Shown in pieces: positions 7,702-15,178 of a stretch of 64,000 nt of DNA. The notes below the pieces were generated by a model that worked only from the letters and a program-made list of their open reading frames with translations, did not search any database and was not told the origin of the DNA. The position numbers and the translations under genes were made by a program. Origin of the DNA: Microvirga sp. VF16 (GTDB lineage Bacteria; Pseudomonadota; Alphaproteobacteria; Rhizobiales; Beijerinckiaceae); NCBI RefSeq assembly GCF_016864375.1, contig NZ_CP069354.1, positions 868,001 through 932,000 of the forward strand, given 5' to 3'. How positions within the stretch are numbered: position 1 is the first letter of the stretch; each line of letters starts with the position of its first letter.

Positions 7702-9179
7702 GCCAGAGCTTGAACCTTGCCAATCTCGCGAACCTGCCCGGCAGTGTCGCCAAGCCTCGCTATGCCCGCGAGGAGCTCAAGGCCGGCATTCTGCACATCG
7801 GCGTCGGCAACTTTCACCGTGCCCATCAGGCCGTGTATCTGGACGATCTCTTTAATGCCGGAAAGAGCCGCGATTGGGCTCTGATCGGTGCGGGCATCCG
7901 TGCGGGCGATAGAGCGATGCGCCAGGCACTGGAGCCTCAGGATTGGCTGACCACGGTGGTGGAACTCGAGCCCGGCGCCAATGTCGCTCGGGTGACTGGA
8001 GCCATGGCAGGCTTCGTGCCTGTCAACGAGGATGGACGTGCCATCGTCAATGCTCTCGACGATCCGGCTTTGCGGATCGTATCCCTGACCGTCACGGAAG
8101 GCGGCTATTGCATCGATCCGGCAACGGGGGCTTTTAATCCGGAGCATCCTGACATTGTTTATGATGCCGTGCATATGGATGCGCCCAGAGGCGTGTTCGG
8201 TGTCCTCCTAGCGGCATTAAAGCGCCGCCGCGATCAGAGAGCTGCACCCTTCACTGTGATGTCGTGCGACAACATTCCCCATAACGGGCAGGTAGCGAAG
8301 GATGCGGTGGTGGGCCTCGCCGACCTTGTCGATCCTGCTCTGGCGACTTACGTGCGAGAGCAGGTCGCCTTTCCCAGCAGCATGGTGGATCGCATCACCC
8401 CTGCGACGACCGATCGGGAGCGTGCCATGCTGGCGGAGCGCTTTGATATCCAGGACAATTGGCCCGTCTTCTGCGAACCGTTTCGTCAATGGGTTCTGGA
8501 AGACAATTTCCCGACGGGCCGCCCAGCGCTTGAGGATGTCGGCGTGACCTTCACGCCGCATGTGGCGGCTTTCGAGCTGATGAAACTGCGCATTCTCAAC
8601 GGAGGCCATGCCACCATCGCTTATCCGGCAGGGCTCCTAGGCATCCACTTCGTGCATGACGCCATGGCGGATCCGTTGGTGCGGGGCTTCCTCGATAAGC
8701 TCGAGACCGAAGAGATCATCCCCTGCGTGCCATCGGTACCGGGTGTCGATCTTCAGGATTATTACCAGTTGATCGCCCGCCGTTTCGCCAATCCGGATGT
8801 GGGCGATACGATTCCGCGTCTCGCCCAGGACGGTTCCAACCGGCAGCCCAAATTCATCCTGCCTTCGACGCGGGATCGCATGAAGGCGGGAGCCGACGTG
8901 ACGGGATTGGCACTCGAATCTGCCCTGTGGTGCCGGTATTGTGCAGGGACCACCGATGCCGGCGAGCCTTTCAAGCTCGACGATCCCAATGCGAGCCGCC
9001 TGACACCGGCCGCTTTGGCCGCGAAGGATGATCCGACATCCTTTCTCGACCTGCGCGACATCTTCGGCGAGATCGCGGATGCTCCACAGTTTCGCTCCCG
9101 GTTCGAGACGGCCCTGAACAGCCTGTGGCGCGATGGAACCCGCGCCACCCTGCAGCGCTACTTGAACGGAAGCCTTTGA
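7698..9179 (+). CDS. mtlK: Mannitol 2-dehydrogenase (long-chain polyol dehydrogenase)
   Basis: NAD-dependent polyol dehydrogenase of 493 residues, oxidising D-mannitol to D-fructose and usually D-arabinitol or sorbitol as well. The N-terminal Rossmann part contains HIGVGNFHRAHQAVYLDDL. The catalytic motif K-x4-N-x2-H is intact as Lys296, Asn301 and His304 in KLRILNGGH. Its ATG overlaps the stop of the GMC gene (ATGA), indicating translational coupling. It ends the polyol operon, six bases from the convergent zinc dehydrogenase. No fructokinase is present, so fructose must be phosphorylated by a gene elsewhere. Confidence 0.92.
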   Translation: MSQSLNLANLANLPGSVAKPRYAREELKAGILHIGVGNFHRAHQAVYLDDLFNAGKSRDWALIGAGIRAGDRAMRQALEPQDWLTTVVELEPGANVARVTGAMAGFVPVNEDGRAIVNALDDPALRIVSLTVTEGGYCIDPATGAFNPEHPDIVYDAVHMDAPRGVFGVLLAALKRRRDQRAAPFTVMSCDNIPHNGQVAKDAVVGLADLVDPALATYVREQVAFPSSMVDRITPATTDRERAMLAERFDIQDNWPVFCEPFRQWVLEDNFPTGRPALEDVGVTFTPHVAAFELMKLRILNGGHATIAYPAGLLGIHFVHDAMADPLVRGFLDKLETEEIIPCVPSVPGVDLQDYYQLIARRFANPDVGDTIPRLAQDGSNRQPKFILPSTRDRMKAGADVTGLALESALWCRYCAGTTDAGEPFKLDDPNASRLTPAALAAKDDPTSFLDLRDIFGEIADAPQFRSRFETALNSLWRDGTRATLQRYLNGSL

Positions 9180-9185
9180 GGCCGG

Positions 9186-10223
9186 TCAGGCAGGCATGTC
9201 GATCTGCACCTTCACGGAAGCCGGAGGCATCGCCTTGGCGAAGTCGAAGGCCTCGACGCTGTCCTTGAAAGCGAAGCGATCAGTGATCAACGGCTTCACG
9301 TCGATCTTGCCTGATGCGATCATTGCCACTGCCCGCGGATAGACATGGGCATAGCGGAAGATGCTTTCGACCCTGGCCTCTTTCACCTGCGCCTTGCTGA
9401 CGTCGAAGGGGAATGGTTCAAGGGGAATGCCGACCAGCGCAACCTTTCCGCCAGGACAGACGAGATCGAACATCTCCGCCATGGCCGGCAGATAGCCTGA
9501 GCATTCGAAAATGATATCCGCGCCCCAATCGGTGCTCTCGCGTTTGACAACGTCCAGAAGATTTTGGTTCCTGACATTGACCGGCACGACGGGGCCGAGA
9601 GAGCGTGCCAATGCAAGTTTCGGCTCGTGGATGTCGCTCACGATGACCCGCGAGCAACCGGCTGCTAAAGCGGCCAGGATCGTGACCATTCCGATCGGGC
9701 CCGCCCCGATGACGACAGCGAGGTCGCCGGGTTGAACCTGAATCTTCGTAGCGGCATGCATTCCCACAGCAAGGGGCTCGACCATGGCGCCTTCGGCGTA
9801 TGAGACATGATCCGGAAGCTTGAAGGTGAAGTCGGCCGGATGGACGACTGTCGGGCGGAGCACGCCGTGCACCGGCGGGGTTGCCCAGAACCGCACGGCT
9901 GGATCGAGATTGTACTTTCCCAGACGTGTTGCGCGACTCGCCGGATCCGGAATCCCTGGTTCCATGCAGACGCGCTCGCCAGGTTTGAATTCCGTCACGG
10001 CCGGGCCGACCTCGACAATCTGGCCTGCGGCCTCATGCCCGAGGATCATCGGCTCCTTGACCGCGAAGGGCCCAATAGCGCCGTGCGTGTAGTAATGCAC
10101 GTCACTCCCACAGACGCCGACCGTTCGAAGAGCGATCCTGACATCTCGAGGTCCAAGCTTTTCGTCAACCGGGATATCGCGCAAACTGAGCTCGTCCTTG
10201 CGCTCGAGCACCAGCGCTTTCAT
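9186..10223 (-). CDS. Zinc-type polyol dehydrogenase (xylitol/sorbitol dehydrogenase-like)
   Basis: Medium-chain dehydrogenase of 345 residues, NAD-dependent by its [14 protein letters not shown]ossmann motif. Catalytic zinc residues are visible in [11 protein letters not shown] (Cys), GHEAAG (His-Glu) and EPLAVG (Glu). The four cysteines of the structural-zinc lobe are replaced: the region after MEPGIP reads [16 protein letters not shown], with no Cys. The same is seen in several rhizobial xylitol dehydrogenases and in mammalian sorbitol dehydrogenase. The likely reaction is xylitol to D-xylulose or sorbitol to fructose, matching the convergent polyol operon. It is transcribed alone, with a 19-bp palindrome (10268-10286) in its upstream region. 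Confidence 0.85.
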   Translation of the reverse strand: MKALVLERKDELSLRDIPVDEKLGPRDVRIALRTVGVCGSDVHYYTHGAIGPFAVKEPMILGHEAAGQIVEVGPAVTEFKPGERVCMEPGIPDPASRATRLGKYNLDPAVRFWATPPVHGVLRPTVVHPADFTFKLPDHVSYAEGAMVEPLAVGMHAATKIQVQPGDLAVVIGAGPIGMVTILAALAAGCSRVIVSDIHEPKLALARSLGPVVPVNVRNQNLLDVVKRESTDWGADIIFECSGYLPAMAEMFDLVCPGGKVALVGIPLEPFPFDVSKAQVKEARVESIFRYAHVYPRAVAMIASGKIDVKPLITDRFAFKDSVEAFDFAKAMPPASVKVQIDMPA

Positions 10224-10267
10224 GACTCACTCTCCTCTTCGGGCGTCTTATTTTGCCCTATCGCGAT

Positions 10268-10286
10268 GGAAGTGCATAGCACTTCC
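10268..10286. promoter_or_regulatory. 19-bp perfect palindrome upstream of the zinc dehydrogenase
   Basis: GGAAGTGC, ATA, GCACTTCC. It lies 45-63 bases upstream of the dehydrogenase start, on the promoter side, and no T-run follows on either strand, so an operator fits better than a terminator. No regulator gene is adjacent; the protein that binds it is unknown. Confidence 0.45.
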
Positions 10287-10300
10287 GAGCCATTGCCCAG

Positions 10301-10319
10301 TTCATTCTTCTTGAATGAA
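10301..10319 (-). other. Stem-loop after the subtilase gene
   Basis: TTCATTC and GAATGAA arms around five bases, 26 bases past the protease stop on the minus strand. It could help end the protease transcript, but no T-run follows it, so it is a weak terminator at best. Confidence 0.3.
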
Positions 10320-10344
10320 GGATGCGATTGACCGTAAAAGCCGA

Positions 10345-12354
10345 TCAGGGAAGTTCAGAGCTTTTCTCAGCCGCCGAGTGTGCAACAGGTGTCTCGCCCT
10401 GGCGAGGCGAACACAGATGGGCTGCTTGCAGCAGCCCGTAACCATAAGTTTTGTCGCGCCCTGGCGCGCCAAGATCGAGAGTGCTGCTCTCAAGCGCCGC
10501 CTGAAGGTCTGTTGCATTCACTGTGCTGCTGGATGCAGTGAGGATCGCTGCCGCGGCCGATATGAACGGCACAGCATAGGATGTCCCGCTCTTGATGGTC
10601 CCGCCACCCCCAGCAGAGGCAACCCACAGATCCACTCCGGGCGCGGCCATGTCGATATATTCTCCTTGGGTTGCCCGGGAGTAGATGGTGAGATTCTTGT
10701 CAACGGCTGTGACGGCGATCACGCCCGGATAGGCAGCAGGATAAGATGGTTCTGCACCCGCACCGTTATTGCCTGCCGCCGCCACGATGATCATGCCTTT
10801 CGCTTGAGCGGAGGCAATCGCCCGCTTCAGGACTTCATTGGGCGAACCGGACAGGCTCATGTTGACGACACGTACATTGCGCTCTGCCAGAACCTCCAAG
10901 GCCCGGACGAGGGTAATCACGTCCGTTCGGTCCGCCGTTCCACCATTGCGATAGAACGCATCCACGGCGAGAAGACGTGCGCCAGGGAGAAGCCCGGGCG
11001 TGCTGCTCTCGCTCCGTCCGACAAGGATGGCGGCCATGGCCGTCCCATGATCGGGCTGAGACGGGTTGCCGTGGAGCTCGAGTCCCGACAGGACTTCGAT
11101 CGATTGTCCCTTTAGAGATTCATGATCGCGGTTGATGCCTGTATCGATGAGGCCGATGGTCGGGAGGGGGCCGCATTGTTCGGAGGCGGATCCGCTCCAG
11201 CCCACAAGTGAAATAGCCTCACAGCTCGGTCCCGTGCAGCCGGAACCTTCATCCGTGTAATAGTAATGATCGAAATCGGCCGCCGTATCTGCGTCGACCA
11301 TACGCACCCGGCGCTGCGCCTCGCCAAGAGACATTCCACGTGGTGGAACGAGCCTGACAACGCTCGCAAGGGTTCCTTTCGTCCGCGTCTCAGCGCGGAA
11401 TCCTTGTGCGCGCAGCCGAGCCAGGTCAGCCGATGTCACGCCAAGCGCTACGATCGAACGCATGGCACGAGCGGGTTTAGGGAGAGGGCGATCAGCCGCT
11501 GCTGCAGGCATGGCAGGCCGGGAAGGCAATGCCTTGCCTGCATGGAGCTCCGTCGCGCTCGCCTGTCTTGCGTTCCCCTTGCCGACCGCCGCTTGCGCTT
11601 TGCCTACTTTGTCCACGCGCGAGGATTCAGCTTTCTTCGATCCGGCACTGCTTGATGTCGATTTTGCTTTCGCGGCGCTCTTGCGAGTTCTGGCTTTCTC
11701 AACGGATCTTACCGGTGCCACCGTGCGAGGGCGAAGGCTGTCAGAGATAGCTCCGAAAAGGGCCGACAATCCCCTGGTTATGGTCGACGTGGAACCATCA
11801 ATTCCGACCGGAGCGCCAGCATTCCGCCTCGGTGTCTTTCCCTTATCTGAGGGCTTCTCCTGTCCAGATGCATTGCCTCGGCCGGAGGAACTTCCCTCAC
11901 TTGATGACTTTCCGGATTTCGAAGTGCCTCCCTGATTTGAGGCGCTTCCGCGGTTGCCGGAATTGCTCTGCCCTGCGTTCGCGTTGCCGTTGCCTCGACT
12001 ACTTTCGCTCCCCCCTTCACTTCCGTTGCTGTTTCCCTTGCCGTTCCCATTGCTCGCGGTAGCACTTGCAGCTCCACTATTTCTTGAGGCGCCGCTGCCA
12101 CCTGTGCTCCCTTTGCTCCCAGCGTTCCCACTATTATCGGAATTTCCATTGTTCCCGGCGTTACCAGTGCTACCTGAATGACCGTTTCCGTTGCCTCCGC
12201 CTTTTCCGCCGGAATTATTGCCTTCCTTAGCTGTCGCGAGTGCGTTCTCCAAGGCTAAGCCACCGCTCTCGGCGATATCGATCTGAACCTTCACCGGGCA
12301 CGCAAGGGCAAGGCACGATACCGCAATCAGAAGAGTGCGCTGACGTGGTTTCAT
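10345..12354 (-). CDS. Secreted S8 subtilisin-like serine protease with a long low-complexity N-terminal region
   Basis: Protein of 669 residues. A signal peptide (residues 1-19 or so) leads into about 120 residues made almost only of Gly, Asn and Ser (45-165), then a basic Ala/Ser/Lys-rich linker to about 300, a short propeptide-like segment, and the protease domain from about 395. The catalytic triad is complete: Asp404 in GLIDTGIN, His436 in DHGTAMA and Ser592 in GTSYAVP, with oxyanion Asn529 in AAAGNNG. The Gly/Asn-rich part resembles secreted adhesive or surface segments and may tether the enzyme outside the cell. It is transcribed divergently from the DUF1236 gene; the substrate is unknown. 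The start has AAAGGTGA about 11 bases upstream. Confidence 0.88.
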   Translation of the reverse strand: MKPRQRTLLIAVSCLALACPVKVQIDIAESGGLALENALATAKEGNNSGGKGGGNGNGHSGSTGNAGNNGNSDNSGNAGSKGSTGGSGASRNSGAASATASNGNGKGNSNGSEGGSESSRGNGNANAGQSNSGNRGSASNQGGTSKSGKSSSEGSSSGRGNASGQEKPSDKGKTPRRNAGAPVGIDGSTSTITRGLSALFGAISDSLRPRTVAPVRSVEKARTRKSAAKAKSTSSSAGSKKAESSRVDKVGKAQAAVGKGNARQASATELHAGKALPSRPAMPAAAADRPLPKPARAMRSIVALGVTSADLARLRAQGFRAETRTKGTLASVVRLVPPRGMSLGEAQRRVRMVDADTAADFDHYYYTDEGSGCTGPSCEAISLVGWSGSASEQCGPLPTIGLIDTGINRDHESLKGQSIEVLSGLELHGNPSQPDHGTAMAAILVGRSESSTPGLLPGARLLAVDAFYRNGGTADRTDVITLVRALEVLAERNVRVVNMSLSGSPNEVLKRAIASAQAKGMIIVAAAGNNGAGAEPSYPAAYPGVIAVTAVDKNLTIYSRATQGEYIDMAAPGVDLWVASAGGGGTIKSGTSYAVPFISAAAAILTASSSTVNATDLQAALESSTLDLGAPGRDKTYGYGLLQAAHLCSPRQGETPVAHSAAEKSSELP

Positions 12355-12754
12355 CGAAACGGTTCACCTTTGCAGTCGGACATCCAGCGAGACATTCTGC
12401 AATCGATTTCGGGAAGCGCATCCAAACGACAATAACGGCTAAGGCACAGGGTTTGTTTCAAGGGATGGCCGGAGACTTGTTGGATAGCAGAATGGGCTTG
12501 GCGAACGGCGACGCTCCGTTCAGAGTTTCTGTCGGCGCTGATCCGAAAGCGATGCTGGATGGAAGGCTCAGATGAACAGAAGATGAATAACGGCGAAGTG
12601 TATAATCATAGTAGATGGTGCTCAGCCTCTGTTCATGCTTGTCAGTAACTTGAGTTTGGCCGCATGGGCCGAGAATTGCTTTGAAACTACTTTAGGAATG
12701 ACGCGTTGTCGGTTGCCGGGTGCAAAGCCCGAATGTTCATTCAGGAGTATGATC
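12355..12754. other. Divergent intergenic region, 400 bases
   Basis: Lies between the subtilase (minus) and the first DUF1236 gene (plus). The right part holds an ECF-type promoter candidate (12683-12707) and an AGGAG ribosome site (12743-12747). Open frames that cross the region overlap the protease gene antisense and lack ribosome sites. No tRNA-like or repeat structure was seen. Confidence 0.5.
12683..12707 (+). promoter_or_regulatory. Candidate ECF-sigma promoter before the first DUF1236 gene
   Basis: GAAAC, 16 bases, CGTT. The alphaproteobacterial general-stress (EcfG) consensus is GGAAC-N16/17-CGTT, so this differs at one position. It ends 47 bases before the chosen start at 12755. Two similar elements precede the sigma-factor gene and the second DUF1236 gene. 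Confidence 0.45.
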
Positions 12755-13162
12755 ATGTCGAAGAAGTTCCTTCTTGCAGCCGCTGCTCTCGCCGCTCTTG
12801 CGCCTGCTGCTGCCTTCGCGCAGTCGGGCGGTGCTGCCGCTGGGGCCGCCACGGGCGCGGTTGGCGGTGCGATCGTCGGCGGTCCGGTCGGAGCGGCTGT
12901 GGGTGGTGTCACGGGAGCCATCGTGGGCGGTATCGCCGATCAGCAGCAGCCGCAGTTCCGTCAGTATGTGACGACGCAGCGCGTGCCTTCCTATACCTAT
13001 AGGGAAGAGGTCCGCGTCGGCGCGGTTCTTCCGGAAAGTGGCGTGACCTATCACGAGGTTCCGGCCGAGTACAAGGTGAAAGGCTACCGGTACACGGTTG
13101 TGAACAATACGCCGGTACTGGTGGAGCCGAGCAGCCGCAAGATCGTGCAGGTGATCCGCTAG
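12755..13162 (+). CDS. DUF1236 family exported protein
   Basis: Small exported protein of 135 residues. The ATG at 12755 is seven bases after AGGAG and starts a signal peptide (MSKKFLLAAAALAALAPAAAFAQ); earlier in-frame ATGs lack this spacing. A Gly/Ala-rich segment (GGAAAGAATGAVGGAIVGG) follows, then the DUF1236 domain ending YRYTVVNNTPVLVEPSSRKIVQVIR. The molecular role is unknown; the Gly/Ala region looks membrane-associating. The product is paralogous to the gene at 14765, and the two flank a sigma/anti-sigma pair. A strong terminator follows. Confidence 0.8.
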   Translation: MSKKFLLAAAALAALAPAAAFAQSGGAAAGAATGAVGGAIVGGPVGAAVGGVTGAIVGGIADQQQPQFRQYVTTQRVPSYTYREEVRVGAVLPESGVTYHEVPAEYKVKGYRYTVVNNTPVLVEPSSRKIVQVIR

Positions 13163-13189
13163 AGCCCGCCACTTCTTGAATTCAGCTAA

Positions 13190-13216
13190 GGGCGGCCGAA
13201 TGGGCCGCCCTTTTTT
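13190..13216 (+). terminator. Intrinsic terminator after the first DUF1236 gene
   Basis: GGGCGGCC (13190-13197) pairs perfectly with GGCCGCCC (13203-13210) around a five-base loop, followed directly by six T (13211-13216). It is the clearest Rho-independent terminator in the window, and it insulates the DUF1236 gene from the sigma-factor operon. Confidence 0.9.
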
Positions 13217-13305
13217 GCATTGGCAGAGCGGGCGGATTCCCGACGACAATTCATGCCGGCCCCGCCCGCATCGTTCGTCATTCGAAAGTTCTCCCACTTG
13301 AGATT

Positions 13306-13331
13306 GGAATAAAGCGGCTAGGTTCTTCGTT
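13306..13331 (+). promoter_or_regulatory. Candidate ECF-sigma promoter of the sigma/anti-sigma operon
   Basis: GGAATAAA begins the element and CGTT ends it; GGAAT and CGTT are 17 bases apart. The same arrangement, with the same GGAATAAA and the same 17-base gap, precedes the gene at 14765. The match between the two suggests the sigma factor transcribes its own operon and the downstream DUF1236 gene, but EcfG could recognise them too. Confidence 0.55.
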
Positions 13332-13360
13332 ATGATGCGAAGAGACTATGCGGAGGAGGA

Positions 13361-13852
13361 ATGCCGGCAGCCATAGGACAGGAATTGGTGGCGCTCCTGC
13401 CGCGGCTGAGGCGCTTTGCGCTGGTGCTTTGTCGCTCACAGCCGCTTGCGGACGATCTCGTCCAGGGGGCTTGCGAGCGTGCGCTTGCTAATTCGGATAG
13501 CTGGACGCCGGGGACAAAGTTCGATGCATGGATGTTCCGTATTCTCCGCAATTACTGGATCGATCACCTGCGACGGATGAGAACTGAAGGCATAATGGAA
13601 GACGTGACACTGCAAACACAGCTTGTTGGAGATCCAGGGGAGGGGCCAATCCTGAACAGGCTGGTTCTGTCTGAGGTCCAACGAGCCGTCGATGATCTGC
13701 CTCAGGAGCAACGGGAGGTCCTCGTCCTCGTATGCGCCGAGGATCTCAGCTATCGGGAGGCGGCTGAGGTCTTGGGTGTCCCCATCGGGACTGTCATGAG
13801 TCGCCTTGCGCGCGCACGCAAGCGGCTGATGGAGATGACAGCCGCCGCCTAG
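13361..13852 (+). CDS. ECF-family RNA polymerase sigma factor
   Basis: Two-domain sigma factor of 163 residues. Region 2 holds ADDLVQGACERAL and FDAWMFRILRNYWIDHLRR; region 4 holds LPQEQREVLVLVCAEDLSYREAAEVLGVPIGTVMSRLARARKRL, the -35-binding helix-turn-helix. GGAGGAGG precedes the ATG very closely. The anti-sigma gene starts 33 bases downstream. There is no NepR/PhyR gene nearby, so it is not the classic EcfG locus. A matching promoter element upstream (13306-13331) suggests autoregulation. The signal it answers is unknown. Confidence 0.9.
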   Translation: MPAAIGQELVALLPRLRRFALVLCRSQPLADDLVQGACERALANSDSWTPGTKFDAWMFRILRNYWIDHLRRMRTEGIMEDVTLQTQLVGDPGEGPILNRLVLSEVQRAVDDLPQEQREVLVLVCAEDLSYREAAEVLGVPIGTVMSRLARARKRLMEMTAAA

Positions 13853-13885
13853 GGACTGAAGAAAAGCAAAAGCGGAGCAATAGTA

Positions 13886-14641
13886 ATGTCCCGGTTGTAT
13901 CTCAGTGATGAGATCCTGATGGCCTTTGCCGACGGCGAACTCGAAGAGCCTACGGCCGCTGCCGTTGCCAAAGCGATGGCAGAGGATCCCATTGTGGCCA
14001 AGCGGATCATGGATTTTCAGCAGAGCCGCCGGTTGACCCGTTCTGCACTCTCTGTCGCCTTGATGCCTGATGTGCCGCCCGAATTGCGGGCGGCTGTATC
14101 GGCTCAGGTTGAGGCCTATGAGGATGCCAATAGGCTGGATGCAGAGCCCGCTCTCAAGGCGCCGCGGCACGAGCGGCTTGCGCGAAAGGGTTCGTTCATG
14201 CCGATGGCTCTGGCGGCGTCCATTGCTGCCGTGGCGCTTGCTTTGGGCTACTTCGCTGGTTGGCAAGGCAGACCAGGGATGGACGGTTTGATGGGGCAGC
14301 TAGAGAGTCCGCTGGTTCATCGTGAATTAAGTAGGATTGCGTCAGGGAAGGACGTGGAACTGCCGTTTGGCCGCTTGCGGGTGATTTCGACCTATCGTCT
14401 TGCAAACGGCTCTCTGTGTCGTGAATTCCGGCTTCAATCGTCCACTGCGGCAGCAGAAGCCGTTGCTTGCCGCAACGGTGAATGGAACGCGACCATCGCC
14501 CTGGCAAAAGCCATCAACGATGCTGAATTCACTCCCAGCGGAGGAGGGGAGCCAATGGCAACCTACCTGGAAAGCATCGGCGCCGACCGGCCTCTTGTCG
14601 ATGAGGCGGAAGCCAGGGCTCTCGCTGAGGCTCACCGTTAA
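13886..14641 (+). CDS. Transmembrane anti-sigma factor
   Basis: Protein of 251 residues. The N-terminal cytoplasmic part (LSDEILMAFADGELEEP) is the usual start of anti-sigma domains that hold an ECF factor. One membrane helix follows at about 104-126 (FMPMALAASIAAVALALGYFAG), then a periplasmic domain of about 120 residues with two cysteines (SLCREFRL and AVACRNGEW) that could form a disulfide. No zinc-binding HxxxCxxC motif was seen. Its position right after the sigma gene makes it the likely partner. Release would need a periplasmic signal or proteolysis. Confidence 0.85.
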   Translation: MSRLYLSDEILMAFADGELEEPTAAAVAKAMAEDPIVAKRIMDFQQSRRLTRSALSVALMPDVPPELRAAVSAQVEAYEDANRLDAEPALKAPRHERLARKGSFMPMALAASIAAVALALGYFAGWQGRPGMDGLMGQLESPLVHRELSRIASGKDVELPFGRLRVISTYRLANGSLCREFRLQSSTAAAEAVACRNGEWNATIALAKAINDAEFTPSGGGEPMATYLESIGADRPLVDEAEARALAEAHR

Positions 14642-14704
14642 GCTGTCGGTCTAAGGCCTCGTAACGGACTTGCCTGCCAGTTTTGAGAATTTTTCTAAAA
14701 AGGT

Positions 14705-14730
14705 GGAATAAACCCGCGAGTCGCGCCGTT
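14705..14730 (+). promoter_or_regulatory. Candidate ECF-sigma promoter before the second DUF1236 gene
   Basis: GGAATAAA at the upstream end and CGTT at the downstream end; GGAAT and CGTT are 17 bases apart, as in the element at 13306-13331. The CGTT ends 34 bases before the start at 14765. Confidence 0.55.
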
Positions 14731-14764
14731 CTCTGTCCAACTTGGCGAGTGATAGAGGATGGGT

Positions 14765-15118
14765 ATGAGAGCCGCGTATCATCTGGCCTTCGCCGTATTC
14801 TCTGTGGGCACCGTTGCGGCACCCACAACAGTGCCGAACGCACCAGATCCGACCACTGCGACATCGTCAATTCAATCGCACCCTATTCCTGATACCGTTC
14901 GTAACATTGCGGCGGATCTTTCCGCGCGCCTGAATGCGGGACAGGAGAATTTCCCGGTCGCAGCTCTCGACCGGGGGATATCTCCCGGAGAAAGCCTGTC
15001 CGAGACGATCGAACTATACCCTATCCCGAAGCATGAAACCTATCGTTATGCGGTCGTCGACGGTCATCGTGTGATCGTCGATGCGACATCCCGAAAAATC
15101 GTCTACGTCATACAATGA
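14765..15118 (+). CDS. DUF1236 domain exported protein, second copy
   Basis: Protein of 117 residues with an N-terminal hydrophobic leader (MRAAYHLAFAVFSVGTVAA) and a C-terminal DUF1236 repeat ending YRYAVVDGHRVIVDATSRKIVYVIQ. This aligns directly with the tail of the 12755 product. ATG at 14765 is chosen over 14759 because AGAGG lies six bases before it and abuts the earlier ATG. The middle is Thr/Pro/Ala-rich. It is probably co-regulated with the sigma operon. Function unknown. Confidence 0.7.
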   Translation: MRAAYHLAFAVFSVGTVAAPTTVPNAPDPTTATSSIQSHPIPDTVRNIAADLSARLNAGQENFPVAALDRGISPGESLSETIELYPIPKHETYRYAVVDGHRVIVDATSRKIVYVIQ

Positions 15119-15178
15119 ATGTCCAGAGCCTAGGTAAAGAAGAAAAACATTTCCGCTCGAAGAAAAGGCGACGAAATC

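Noticed and set aside
12240..12575. 111-codon plus-strand frame at the 5' end of the subtilase
   Set aside because: Antisense to the protease leader and without a ribosome site.
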